Shown piece by piece: positions 11,792 through 23,480 of a stretch of 64,000 nucleotides of DNA. Below the pieces are notes generated by a model. That model saw only the letters and a list, made by a program, of their open reading frames with translations, did not search any database and was not told the DNA's origin. Numbering within the stretch: the first letter of the stretch is position 1; the number at the start of each line of letters is the position of its first letter. The stretch covers positions 90,517,955 to 90,581,954 of the forward strand of contig NC_061115.1 of the NCBI RefSeq assembly GCF_002878395.1, written 5' to 3'. Made by a program: the position numbers and the translations under genes. Source of the DNA: Capsicum annuum (taxonomy: Eukaryota; Streptophyta; Magnoliopsida; Solanales; Solanaceae).

Positions 11792-12830
11792 ATGCCACCT
11801 AGAAGAAACAACGCAAGAAGGAAAGGGGGTCAACCTGTACTACCACCTGTTCAGGTAGACCCCATTATGATCATGTATCTCACACTGAGTTTAGGGTCGC
11901 TTTTATAGCCTTAGCCTATTCTATAGATACTTAAAACAATCAGCAGGTTATTTCTCAAACCAATCCATTGGCAAATACAGCTACAGTTAGGATTCGATAT
12001 TACACTCAGATAAATCCCACTTTTTTCTGGGTCCAAGTCTGAGGAGGATCTACAAGAGTTTCTGGATATGGTACAAAATTTGATAGACATTATAGGTGTC
12101 ACTTATAATGAAAGTGTAGAGTTAGCTACATATCAGTTGTAGAGAGTAGCTCATATGTTTAAATAGTTGAAGAAGGACAAAGGTGTTGAGGTAGGGTCTA
12201 TAAAGTGGGAAGAGTTTTCCACATCTTTCTTAGATAGGTTCTTCCCACTAGAGTTGAGGGAAGAAAAGGTTCAGGAATTTATAAACATGAAGCAGAGAAG
12301 TATGAGTGTGAAGGAGTACTCACTCAAGTTTACTCAGTTGGCAAAGTATGCTTCTATGATGGTTGCTGACAATAGGTATAGAATGAGTAAGTTTGTATCT
12401 GGTAAATCTGACAGTGTCGTTAAGGAGTGTAGTACCACCATGTTGATTAAGGAGATGGACCTATCTTGACTTATGGTTCATGCTCAACAGATTAAGGAGG
12501 AGAATCTTAAAGAGAAAGAGAGAGAATAAGAGGGCCAATATAGGTAGTTTAAACTTTTCTCAACCAAGGTTGGAAGGTGGTAACTGCTCTCAGTCCTTCC
12601 AAAAAATTTCATCCCCAGATCCATCTTCAGCTAATGTTATAGTGCTTAAGTTTATGCAGGAAAATTGGGATAAAGCACCAGGATCTATGTCCCAGGGTAG
12701 TGTGAACAGTAGCTGCACTAATCCTCTCTGCAGAAAGTATGGTAAAAATCATCAAAGTGATTGTAGAGCTGGTAGTGATAGGTATTTTCGGTGTGTCAAG
12801 CAGGCCATAGGATCCAGGAGCATTTAGTGG
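11792..12830 (+). pseudogene. Element B gag (decayed)
   Basis: The ATG at 11792 opens MPPRRNNARRKGG, a basic Tekay-like Gag N-terminus; I chose it because elements A and F start at the same context. The frame is broken several times: a recognisable block runs 12167-12469 (acidic/aromatic segment, FFPLELREEKVQEFINMK, LAKYA), continuing into a Lys/Glu-rich linker and a zinc-knuckle remnant near 12735-12815 in which the second Cys is Tyr. Stops near 12140 and 12164 stand at conserved Gln positions (TAG for CAG). In a working element Gag forms the virus-like particle; this one cannot be translated. Confidence 0.7.
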
Positions 12831-12984
12831 TTTCTCAGAGGGGAAAGAATTTACGCCAACAGGGCTAGTCTAATTTTTTGTCAGCTCCAGCAGGTCACCC
12901 GACTTAGCAGGGTGCCATATCCAGTGCCACAAGTGGGCAGCCTTAGAATAGGTTTTATGCTCTCCAAACTTGACATGATTAGGA

Positions 12985-13425
12985 AATTTCTTTTGATGTG
13001 GTTACGGGTACATTACAAGTCTTCGATCTTTATGTTTATGCATTGTTAAATCCTGGAGCTCCACTTTCTTTTTTGACTCCTTACATAGCTGTAGACTTCG
13101 ATGTCAGTCCAAAAATGTTAGTATAGCCTTTCCAAGTGTCTAACCTAGTGGGTAAGTCTATTGTAGCCAGATGGGTATACAGAAATTGCCCTATTATAGT
13201 GTCTCAGAAGGTTACTTTAGTTGATATTGTGGAGTTATAGATGACTAATTTTAATGTTATTCTCAACATAGATTGGCTACACTCATGTTATGCCTCAGTC
13301 AATTGAAGAAATAGAATTGTTGAGTTCCAGTTCACTAATGAGCCAGTTATCGAATGAAGGGGTAGTACTTCAGTGCTTAAGTATCAGTTTGTTTTCTATC
13401 TTAAGGCAAGAAAGATGATATCTAA
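12985..13425 (+). pseudogene. Element B protease (decayed)
   Basis: Retropepsin-like region directly after gag. The active-site triad region reads N-P-G-A (13049-13060), so the catalytic Asp is replaced by Asn. A later IDWLHS motif (around 13267-13290) matches the conserved C-terminal part of chromovirus proteases. Several in-frame stops follow. Not functional. Confidence 0.65.
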
Positions 13426-13480
13426 GGGATGTACTTACCATCTCGTTTGAATCAAGGACTCAAATTATGAGAATTCGAGT

Positions 13481-14860
13481 TTGGAATCAATTTTAGTCAT
13501 AAGGGAATTTCTAGAAGTATTTCTCGAAGATCTTCTTGGGGTTCCTCCTAAAAGAGAAATTCACTTTGAAATAGATCTCCTTCCAGATACCCAACCTATC
13601 TCTATTCTATCTTATAGAATGGCTCCAGCCGAGCTTAAGAAATTGAAGGATCAATTGAAGGATCTCTTAGATAAGGGTTTTATTAGGCCTAGTGTTTCCC
13701 CATGGGGTGCTCAAGTACTATTTGTGTGCAAAAAGATAGTTCTCTCAGAATGTGCATTGACTACCATTAGTTGAACAAAGTCACCATCAAGAATAAGTAC
13801 AATCTTCTCAGAATTGATGACATGTTTGACCAACTTTAGTGTGCAAGTTATTCCTCTATAGACCTCATATCCGGCTATTATCAGCTTAGAGTCAAAAATA
13901 TAATATTTCGAAGGCAAACTTCAGAACTCGATATGGTCACTTTGAATTCCTAGTTATGTCTTTTGGAATAAAAAATGCCCTTGTAGCTTTCATGGACTTG
14001 ATGAACCGGGTGTTCAAGCAGAACTTGGATATATTTTTTATAGCCTTCATTGATGACTTCCTTGTCTATTGCCATAGTGAGAATTATCATATAGACCATT
14101 TGAGAGTTATGTTGTAGAACCTTAGAGAGCATCAGCTATTTACTAAGTTTAGCAAGTGTGGATTTTTGTTGAGATCAGTAGATTTCCTTGGTCATATAGT
14201 TTTCAATGATGGCATTCGAATTGATCCTCAAAAGACCAAAGCAGTAAGAAACTGACCTAGACCTATCCCTCAATCAGATATCAGGAGTTTCTTGGGTTTG
14301 GATGGCTATTACAGATGGTTTGTTGAAGTATTTTCTTATATTTCTTCCCAAATGTTGAGGCTAACCCAAAAAAAGTTAAGTTTCAGTGGTTAAATTCCTA
14401 TGAGAAGAGTTTTCAAGAGTTGAAGACTCGACTCACTTTTGCCCTAGTCTTGACTTTTTCCAGATGGCACAAATGGGCTCATAGTATATTGTGATGCCTT
14501 TAGAATTGGTCTGGGTTTTGTATTAATGTAGAGAGGTAAGTTCATAGCCTATATCTATAGACAGCTTAATCCCCATGAGAAAAAATTATTTAACCCATGA
14601 TCTTGAGTTGGCAACTGTTGTCTTTGCCTTGAAAATTTGAAGGCATTATCTTTATGGGGTTCATGTTGATATGTTCATGGATCATAAAAGTTTACAGTAC
14701 GTGTTCACGAAGAAAGAACTAAATCTTCACTAGAAAAGATAGCTTAAATTGTTGAAAGATTATGATATGAGTGTGTTGTATCATTTGGGCAAGACTAGTG
14801 TAGTGGTAGATGCCCTTCGTAGATTTTGTATGGGTAGTTTTGCCCATGTATAAGGAAATA
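13481..14860 (+). pseudogene. Element B reverse transcriptase and RNase H (decayed)
   Basis: The RT starts with the [12 protein letters not shown] block and '[14 protein letters not shown]' (about 13500-13720), typical of Ty3/gypsy RT fingers. Frameshifts follow near 13730. The catalytic box survives as F-I-D-D (14046-14057), and the downstream 'VDFLGHIV' and 'SFLGLDGYY' thumb motifs (about 14180-14320) are visible. RNase H starts at about 14480 with a YCDAF motif and ends near 14860 after an ADALS-like remnant. At least ten stops or frameshifts interrupt the whole; several stops are TAG at Gln positions. Confidence 0.75.
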
Positions 14861-14889
14861 AGGATTTAGTTTCTGAGGTTCATCATCTT

Positions 14890-16390
14890 GCTAGGTTAGG
14901 AGTTTGGTTATTTGATTTGGCCGAAAGTTATATATGGGTTCAGAATGGATAGAAATCTTTATTGATTGCTAAAGTAAAAGAAAAACAAGATAGATATCCT
15001 AGTTTGGTTAGGTTGAAGGAGGTAGTTAGAGATCAGAAGGTGGATGTTTTCTCCCAAGAGGGAGATATTGTGCTTCGTTGTCAGGGCAGGTGATGTGTTT
15101 CGTGTGTTGATTATTTGAGACAACGAATATTATCAGAAGCACATAGTGCATGATATTCTATTAACCCTAGAGTAACTAAGATGTACCGTGACTTATAGGA
15201 AATCTATTAGTAAAGTGGTAGGAAAAAAGATATTCCAAAGTTTGTGGCTAAGTTTTTAGACTATCAGCAGGTTAAAGTTGAACACCAAAGGCCTAGTGAT
15301 ATACTTCAGGAATTTAGCATCCCTACTTGGAAATGGGAGGTAGTGAATATGGATTTTATGATAGGGTTGCCTCGTATGCGTGGTCAACATAATTTAATTT
15401 GTGTTATTATAGATAGCATGACAAAGTCAGCCCATTTTTTGCCAGTTTATACTTTGTACTCAGGTGAGGATTATGCCAGGTTTAACCTTAGGGAGTTGGT
15501 GAAGTTGCATGGGATTCCATTGTCTATCATTTCAGATAGAGGTGCTCAGTTTACCTATCACTTTTGGATGGCTTTTCAAAAGGTTCTTGACACCCAAGTT
15601 CACTTCAGTATAGCTTTTCATCCTTAAATAGATGGTCAGGCAGAGAGGACCATTCAGACTTTAGAGGACATGTTAAGGGCGTATGTTATTGACTTTAAAG
15701 GTAGTTGGGATGAACATTTATCTTTGATTGACTTTGCCTACAACAATAGTTATCACGCTAGAATTCAAATGGCTCCTTTTGAGACTCTCTATAGGAGGAA
15801 ATGTAGATCTCCTATTGGTTGGTTTAAAGTAGGTGAGCCTTCTATGATAGGGCTAGATTCATTATTTGAGGCAATGCAAAAAATTTAGCTAATTTGAGAG
15901 AGGCTGAAGACATCCTAAAGTCATCAAATATCTTATACAGACGTGAGGAGAAGTAACATTGATTTTGAGGTTGGTGACTTTGTCTATTTGAAAATTTCAC
16001 CTATGAAGAGAGTGAAGAGATTTGGCAAGAAAAGAAAGCTCATTCCCCTCTTTGTTGGCCCATATAGAATTTTGAGCCATTTTAGAAAGGTAGCTTATGT
16101 GCTAGAGTTGCCTGCAGATTTGGCATTAGTACAACCAGTGTTCCATGTTTCCTTGTTAAAGAAATGCATTGGTGATTCAACTTCTATTGTTCTATTAGAA
16201 ACTATTGATGTTAAGGATAGACTTTCCTAAAAACAAGTCCTAGTTGAGGTCCTTGATCATTAGATTCGTAGTCTAAGGAATAAAGAAGTTCCTTTGGTTA
16301 AGGTCCTATGGAAAAATGAATTCGTTGAGGGATCCACTTGGGAGGTAAAAGTAGAATACGAGCCAAGTATCCCTATCCTTTCCTTATGAA
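14890..16390 (+). pseudogene. Element B integrase and chromodomain (decayed)
   Basis: The integrase core is the best-preserved part (15244-15888, one stop at 15625). The D,D-35-E residues are present: Asp in the MDFMIGLP block (about 15350), Asp in IISDRGAQF (about 15530) and Glu in QAERTIQ (about 15645). The C-terminal region (15943-16230) has the GPYRIL and HVSLLKKC motifs of the GPF/Y module. A chromodomain follows (about 16225-16370) with RSLRNKEVPLVKVLW and GSTWE. The chromodomain targets new copies to heterochromatin and defines the chromovirus clade. Confidence 0.8.
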
Positions 16391-16636
16391 TTCAGACTTA
16401 CCTTAAGGTAATGGTTTCTCTTAAATTGACTCCCTCATTAGCTATCTTAGATATATAACTACCCTTATGTCGTAGCATGTATTTATGAAACTAAGCTCAG
16501 TCCAGGTATCATGTTTCAGACTTCAGTTACTTAATCGCGGTTCAGGCATGAGTGTTTTGTGTATGATCTCAGCCTTTATAGTTCCTCAACTTAAATAGTA
16601 TAATTTGGGGATAAATGATTCCCAAGAGGGATATAA
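16391..16636 (+). other. Element B 3' noncoding region with polypurine tract
   Basis: Noncoding stretch after the chromodomain. The purine-rich AAGAGGGATATAA (16624-16636) directly precedes the 3' LTR and resembles the tracts of elements A and F. Nothing else is seen. Confidence 0.6.
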
Positions 16637-18521
16637 TTTAACACCCCATAGTTGTAACGCTCAAATAATGCATTCAAAATTACCTTTTGGACCCTTATTT
16701 CAATGGTAGACCGTGTTTAGATGTTTTGGATTTAGTTAAGGGTGATTTTAGGCCTTAAAAATGAATGTGCATCTCATGGTAGACCTTGTGCTAAGGATGT
16801 GCATTTCATTGCAATTGCAAATAACCACTAGATAAGGTATGCTATTGGCATGCACCGCACAACCCCCAGGTATGCTGTTGGTGTGCCCCCCCTCCCCAAG
16901 TGTGCTATTGGAGTGTATTGCACAACCAAAGCACAGTGCTAAAAGTTTCTCTGTTTTGACTTAAACTAAGGGCATTAAAGTTTTTTCACACCCCTAAAAC
17001 ATCCCTAATAATACTTAAATGAATTAAGGGATCTTTAAATACATTACCTCCACCCCATTAAACCCAAACATTTAGTACGCAGTTAAAAACCCTTCCCCTC
17101 TTCCCAAGAACAAAACTCAAGCTTATTCTCTCAAGAAACACAAGGAATTAAGTTTTGATTTCAAGATTTCTTCAAGAATCCATTCTATTAAGATATGTGG
17201 GGTTTTAAACAAGGTTAATCTTTCATCCCTGTGCCCAAATGTATGATTTTTCAAGTTGAACTTACATTTTTTAAGTTAAGGTTCATTCCTAAATCATCGT
17301 GTGTTGAAAGCATGGAATTATCATGTCATTTAAGGGACTACAGAGCATAATTGTTGTACTTACTCATGTTTTAAACCACAATTTTGATATTTTATCTTGA
17401 ATTTTGTTATTTTGATGAGAAAGTGTTATTCTCCTAAGTTAAATACATCCCTATGCTTAAATTTATGTACTATACTCATGTATTGAATTGTCCAATGTTT
17501 TGAGTCCCTGAACTATGGCCTCATATTACTATTTTAAGAGTTGTTGTATTTTTGTAGTCATTTAGTGCTAGAAGGTTATGAACACTCGAAACTTACGTGT
17601 GTACTTGCTATTTAAGATTTTTCAAATTACATATTAGCCAGACCATGATTTTATTACTATGTTCAAGTTCAAGTTGATCCTTGTCAGTAAAGTACCATGT
17701 TATGTTGAACCATGAATAACACCAGTGTCATTCAGTTGGGATTAGTATTTAGAACCGAGAGGGAAGTGTGGGTTTCGTGCATCCTATTTCCCAGATCAAC
17801 GTGCCCTCGTAGGACTTCGGTACTCTCCAAAGAGCGTTTCCCCCTTTTGCCAAATTGGGCTTAGTTTAGTGATCACTCCAGTTCTGGTTCTACTCCAATG
17901 GAAAGGATGGAACAACCCTCCTCAATGTGGGTCAAATGTTGGAATCCATGGTAATATCCATAGTTTATGTAAGTTACATGATTGTTCCCACAGTTTCAGT
18001 CAGTATTGACAGTCTATTTCAGTTCAGTTTTGCTATACCAAGTAGTCAATTTTCAACAATTATTTATTCAGTTATACAAATTGCACCAGTTGTTCAGATA
18101 ATGTCAGTGTATTGAAAAACTTAGTCTTCCATATTAGTTTTAGATGTTCATGTAATTACATTCAGTTTTTATATGTATTTCAGTTAGTCCTTACCTCATG
18201 CACCAGTATGTTCAAAGTACTGTTCGCATACTTTTCTCTTATGCTATGTTGTCTTATAACATAGGTTCAGACGCATAGTTTCCCGACCATCTTTAGACAG
18301 CTCAGCAGTTCCCTCCAGTGTTTATCGGATACTTCAGACATGCCATTTTATATATTTCAATATTCAGGCTGATAATACCTTATTGGTTAATTATCAGCAC
18401 ATGTTGTTTTACTTTTATTTTATTCAGTGCTCATAGTAGGTACCAGACCATAGGTTAGCTTAATGTCACTTGTGGCCTTAAGCAGCGTGTCGTGACTAGG
18501 GAGTAGCCTTGGGTCGTGACA
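16637..18521 (+). repeat. Element B 3' LTR
   Basis: 1885 bp, beginning TTTAACACC (expected TGTAACACC) and ending GGGTCGTGACA. It aligns with the split 5' LTR. The inverted repeat CTATGTT-N7-AACATAG is at 18244-18264, and the upstream pair CAGTA/TACTG flanks a 9-base loop near 18205. No clear TATA box is visible. A deletion of about 200 bp relative to the 5' LTR lies near 18310. Confidence 0.85.
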
Positions 18522-19413
18522 TAATCACATCACATTCTTGAAATGAGTCTCAACTTTTTGACTCACCTTTAATTCTCTGCACTCATTTAACCCTTGAAGC
18601 CTGTATGTTGTGGCATGCTTGGTTTTGGGTAACTTGATGAAATCAATAATGGTGGCACTAGCTACATCTTATAAACTCCCATTATGAATGACCAATGAGC
18701 ACACATTCTCCTTGATAAGACATTTCGAATGAAATATATTTTTCCTTTGGCTTAGGTTATCTAATGCCTTACTAATCAATACTCATCTTACTTCAAAGTT
18801 TGTAACCTCAAACTCTCCATTTTGAGGCCAAGAATACTCATTCCCTCTCTCTAGATTCTCATATTCCTCAAATATCTCTTCTTTTTAGGGCTCTTCTTCA
18901 TCATTATCTTGTTTCCCACCTCCTCTACAAGGTAATATATCTCCATTCTGTAAGGACTACATTTCTTTAATTAGGACATTCACTTGCCTTGTGTCCCCAT
19001 CCTTGACATTTTAAACATTAAAAACCTTAAGAATTATAGGTTGGATACTTCTTACCTTCATTCCTAGGTGGGTACTTTGGAACACTCTTCTCAATGGGCT
19101 TCTATTCAGTAGACTTGCTAAATTCTTTATTCTTGTTCCAACCCAATGATGATTGGGCTACCTCTTTATTCTTTCCACAAGAGTTGGTCATTGTGTATCC
19201 CTTGGGTCTGAAATGTGGCATTCCTAGAGGTCTATCTCAACTTCCGAAGTCGCTTGAAATATTTCTTCTATAGTAGCAAACTTATGGAAAGTCATTAGGG
19301 AGGAGATCTCCATGTTCAACCCTATATTAAATGGATGATGGTGTGTTCCACATTCTCTTGCTACTCAAGTTTTATGATTAACTGTTGAAATTCATCATAG
19401 TAAGCCAAACGCT
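18522..19413 (-). pseudogene. Ty3/gypsy gag and protease remnant (minus strand)
   Basis: Read on the minus strand: the end of a Gag core (about 19400-19250, AYYDEFQQL-like), then a basic linker, a CCHC zinc knuckle C-LK-C-QGWG-H-KASE-C (about 18985-19030), an acidic Glu-rich spacer, and a retropepsin segment with NIFHSKCL, a 'VASATIIDF' strand and LNECRELKV (about 18755-18560). The order and motifs match the non-chromovirus-like or Reina/Galadriel-type gypsy polyproteins of plants; I cannot fix the clade. Stops and frameshifts are frequent. It continues at 331 down to 1, beyond the element B insertion, and element C abuts its upstream side. Confidence 0.65.
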
Positions 19414-19418
19414 CTTGT

Positions 19419-21441
19419 TGTCACGACCCAAACCAGGGCCTATTTGTGACGGGTATCTCAAACCCACCGTAGGCCGGAGAGCACCCCCTTAGCCTAACCT
19501 CTAGAGCACATAAATGTATACAACAAAATCCAACCAAAAATAATAGTAAGATAGATAGATAGGCCAACTGAAAGTTTTAACAATCAAAATGAACAACCAA
19601 TACCACAACTGTCCACAAAGGCTCTAAAACACGAATACCACCCTAGGTCAGAACATGCTCCCGACAATGAAAAAGAAAAGTCACAGTTCCAAAAATCTAA
19701 AAAGAAACCTAATAAAATGGTAGGTCTTTCAGAAAGATGGATGCTCACCACTTCACAAAACTTAACTAATGTACCACACCACCTAATGCTATATAAGAGT
19801 AATAGGAAAACCCTCGAAACCTACATCATGAAATAATATAACATCCAGGGATGGTCTGTAGGATAAGCACTGGCATGTAACTCAAGTAAAGTACAATGTA
19901 ATTCCAATTCCAAAAACCAGTCAAAATCATATGCGCACCATTCATATATCGATATATAGGATGCCGGGATATGGACAAGCGTCATGAACATGAGAGTTCA
20001 AAACCTTATCCTAAACTGTGTAGCTCGCTTCATCCTAAAGGTACCTATGGGCTATATGTAACTGTATTAGCTACACAAATCAAAGAAGTTCAAAGGAAAG
20101 GCTAAAGACACCAAGGTAATAGCCATTCAAATATATATATAGTGTGTACCATCCACATGTCATATAGAACCCCACACCGACAAATGTGGTATCCAGTGTT
20201 GGTCCCCCTGTACCTCTACTATCATGGTGAGCTGCACAATTCCCATTAAGCCCAAATTACAACAATTTTGACACAAACCCAACAAAAAACTCAGGAGTCA
20301 ATCATTAAGGCATTTACCGACATGGTATGATCATACCAGTTTTGCTTGAAAGCTTATATATAATTATACTGAAATGATATGGTCATACCAGTTATGCTTG
20401 AAAGTTTATATATAATTATGCCATACCAAGCCAATTAACCTTTAGATTTCCAAGTTCTAATTAAAAATCTAAACCATGGCCACCATGGGCCTTCCAAAAC
20501 AAATTTGATTATCCAGTATCCTTTAATGAAATGAAAGGTTCCAAATCTAAGTTAAATCATGCAATTCCCTATTCAAAACCACAGTTATGAAGGTGGATTG
20601 AGGTTAATGCCATTACCAATCCAAAGTTCTAATAATTTGGGGAAACCTATGTTCCCCATTCCAATCCCCATAACTATGCACCTATCGAGTCCCAAAAAAC
20701 GTCAATTAAAGCATGAATAGCACATTTAAAACATGTGAAAAACAATTAAAGTAATCACCATCAAAATACCTCAACCTAATTTCAAACCCAACAATGAAAT
20801 CACATGAATATTAATCCAATTTATGCCATAGTGATGAATACAAGTTTAGGGAGGAGAGACATGCCTGAAATATGAAAGAAATTTAAAGGAATTCCAAGGT
20901 CGGAGCTTGAATATTGAATCCCTTGTAAAACCCTAGTATTCTCTTGCCATGAGAGTTAAAGAGGAGCGAGTAGTGTTTTTTATTTGATCAAAGAAATAAA
21001 TGGGGTCATTATAGTGTTTTTATGTCATGGGTAAAGTGTAAAGTGAGGAAACGACCAAAAAACACCAATCAAAATGGGCAGGAAAAATAAGGGCTAGTTG
21101 TCATGGCTTGGATAATGGCTTATGACGACTGATCACGATTCGTTGCCTGAACTCGTGAAATGAGCATCAAAAATCTCGTCCTTCACTATTATGGCCTCGA
21201 TTCGCACATCATGACTCATTACCCATAATCACGAGTCATGACAAAGACTCATTATCAAAGAAGAACACATGGGCGACCTCACTATTTAGACAATCTGTCC
21301 CTTCCAATGACTCATTATGTGACATCACGACTCGTTACCTGGACCATTGGCACTGGCAGTGTTGACACAAAATTTAGAAACTTGGTTAATTCATTACTCA
21401 ACTCTTGGAGGGTCTAAAGCTCAAGAACTTGGGTTGTCACA
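19419..21441 (-). repeat. Element C 3' LTR (minus strand)
   Basis: 2023 bp. On the minus strand it begins TGTGACAACCC at 21441 and ends GGTCGTGACA at 19419. A reverse-complement polypurine tract (21442-21458, CCCCCTCCCTAAGG on the plus strand) lies immediately outside the 21441 end, which fixes this as the 3' LTR of a minus-strand element. A cluster of CG-containing words (ATCACGA, TCATGAC, ATTACC types) occupies about 21100-21360. A duplicated phrase around 20327-20425 (GGTATGATCATACCAGTT and an almost identical second copy, each followed by TGCTTGAAAG and TTTATATATAATTAT) forms a roughly 65-bp direct repeat. Confidence 0.75.
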
Positions 21442-21459
21442 TCACCCCCTCCCTAAGGA

Positions 21460-22665
21460 TCATTCATCCCCGAATAAGGAGTTACGACACTCTTAGCACG
21501 AAAAGAAAGAATACAAACAAAATCCAAGGACAAAATTGAAATGCCATAAGAGGGTGAATGAAAATCATACCTTATGCATTTTCATCCAACGCAAGGAACA
21601 AAAATGGCTATTTGGTTCTCATATCTTCCTCATCTTCCCATGTAGCTTCTTCTACCTTTTGATTCCCGCAAAGCACCTTTAACGAAGCTATATCCTTAGT
21701 CCTCAACATACAAACTTGTCTATACAATATCTCAATCAAAACTTTCTCATATGACAAGGAATCCAAAAATGCCAACATCCTCAATATTCATTATCGAAAA
21801 AAGGATCACCCACATATGTCTTCAGCATAAACACACGAAAAATAAGTTGAATAGAAGCCAAACATGCTTGTAAATCTAACTCGTAAGGGATATTCCCAAT
21901 CCTTTTTACAACTTGATATAGACCAATGTAACAGGGACTGAGCTTCCCCTTCTTCCCAAATATTATGACTCCTTTCATAGGAGAAACCTTCAAGAATACC
22001 CAATCACTAACCTCAAATTCCAACTCTCTTTGCCTCACATCTAAATAAGACTTTTAGTGACTCTGAGCAGTCTTAAGTATTTCTCTAATAATATTCAAAT
22101 TCTCTAGGACTTGGTGAACCAAGTTAGGAACAAACAACCTAGTCTCACCTACCTCGAAGAACCTAATAGGAGACCTGTACCTTTTACCATAAAGAGCTTC
22201 AAAAGAGCTATCTAAATGCTAGAATGATAACTATTATTCTAAACAAACTCAATAAGTGGAAAATTATCAACCAACTACCCTTAAAATCAATCACACAGGC
22301 CCTTGGCATATCCTTCAAAGTTTGAATAGTATTCTTTTATTGTCTATCCATTTTATGGTGGAAACCGGTGCTAAGGTTCACCTGAGTACCTAAACCTTTC
22401 TAAAAGAAATGCCAAAATTGAGAAGAAAACTACGTACCTCGATCTGAGATAATGGATACCAACGCTCCATCCAATTTAACTATCTCCTAAATGAACAACT
22501 TAGCATAATCCTCTCCCGAGTAATTAGTCCTCACAAGTATAAAGTAAGAAAACTTAGTCATCCTATCCACATTGACCCAAATATAATTATACTAATTTCG
22601 AGACTACAGAATACCCATAACAAAAGCTATATTGATCATCTCCCATTTCCACATAGGAAACTCTA
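21460..22665 (-). pseudogene. Element C integrase and chromodomain fragment (minus strand)
   Basis: Minus-strand reading from 22665 downwards: an integrase core with WKWEMIN, DRMTKF, SGEDYAK and IISDRGT (about 22650-22430), a QTLKDM segment (about 22310), then a GPF/Y-like module (22038-21781; FEVSDWVFLKVSPMKG, FGKKGKLSP) and a chromodomain (about 21755-21615; VEEATWEDEEDM). This is a chromovirus integrase end of the same broad type as elements B and F. Everything upstream of the integrase core is missing: at about 22665 the sequence switches to a plus-strand Athila-like integrase, so C is 5'-truncated. Confidence 0.75.
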
Positions 22666-22669
22666 TCTC

Positions 22670-23480
22670 TTGAGAATGAAGGCGGTGTCTTTAGCAGACA
22701 ATGAAGGAAAGAGAGTTGTTGGATTTTTGATAAAGAACATCTCTCACTTTGGTATTCCATGCACCATAATAAGTGATGGAGGTTCTCATTTTTGTAACAA
22801 GATGTTCCGGGATGCCTTGGCAAAGTATGGGGTGAAGCAGCATAAGGTAGCCACACCTTTCCATCCATAAAATAGTGGTAAAAAAAAGTATCTAACTGGT
22901 AAATCAAGCCCATTCTATCCAAGACCGTTAAAGCAAATAGAAGTGATTGGTCGAGAAAAATTGATGATGCTATGTGGGCGTACTGAACGGCCTTCAAGAC
23001 ACCCATCATAATGCCTCCTTACCAACTAGTCTTTGCTAAATCTTATCTCTTACCTATGGAGTTAGAACATGAGGTATTGTGGCACTCAAGAATTTGAACA
23101 TAATTTGGAAGGAAATAGATTATATGATACTAGACAAACTGAATGAGATGGACAAATTTCAACTTCGAACTTATAAGTGTTGATTTTTACAAAGAAAGAA
23201 TAAAGCGGCACCATGATCAGAGAATTAAAAGAAGATACTTCCAAGTTAATGATTAGGTGTTATTGTTCAACTCAAGATTTAAGATTTTCCCGCGAAAGTT
23301 AAAATTAAAGTGGTTAAGGCAATTTAAAATGACATAAATCTTTCCATACGGAGTGGTTGAATTGAAAACAAAGAGGGAAGTATGTTCAAGGTCAATAGAA
23401 AAAGGATCAAGCAATACATTGGACCAATGTATGAGGTAAAAGTGTTGTATATGGTTTATCTTGATGAAGTTTGAGTAATC
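22670..23480 (+). pseudogene. Athila-like integrase, C-terminal half (decayed)
   Basis: Plus-strand text reads FLIKNISHFGIP then IISDGGSHFCNKMF and VKQHKVATPFHP (22715-22868), a distinctive Athila/Tat-type integrase core, followed after frame changes by a DWSRKIDDAMWAY-like block (about 22935-22985), PYQLVF (about 23013) and LPMELEH (about 23050). The tail contains PAKVKIK (around 23292-23312), and a FKVNRKRIKQYIG box (about 23383) closes the protein. At least eight stops or frameshifts. It belongs to an Athila-like element distinct from chromovirus C, which it truncates or is truncated by at about 22665. Confidence 0.7.

Larger units (their letters stand above)
332..18521 (+). mobile_element. 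Element B: complete, decayed Ty3/gypsy Tekay/Del-type chromovirus (host of element A)
   Basis: The element starts TGTAACACCC at 332 and ends GGGTCGTGACA at 18521, with 5-bp flanks GAATC and TAATC (4 of 5 identical). Without the nested element A (514-9734) and its duplicated GCCAC it is about 9.0 kb: 5' LTR in two pieces (332-513 and 9740-11569), primer site, gag, protease, RT, RNase H, integrase, chromodomain, polypurine tract and 3' LTR (16637-18521). The domain order and the C-terminal chromodomain place it in the chromovirus branch; the long LTRs and the MPPRR start of Gag fit the Tekay/Del clade. Many stops and frameshifts make it non-functional. Confidence 0.85.

Noticed and set aside
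22587..23009. 140-codon open frame on the minus strand
   Set aside because: It is the antisense of the Athila-like integrase remnant; the plus strand carries recognisable integrase motifs and the minus reading has none.
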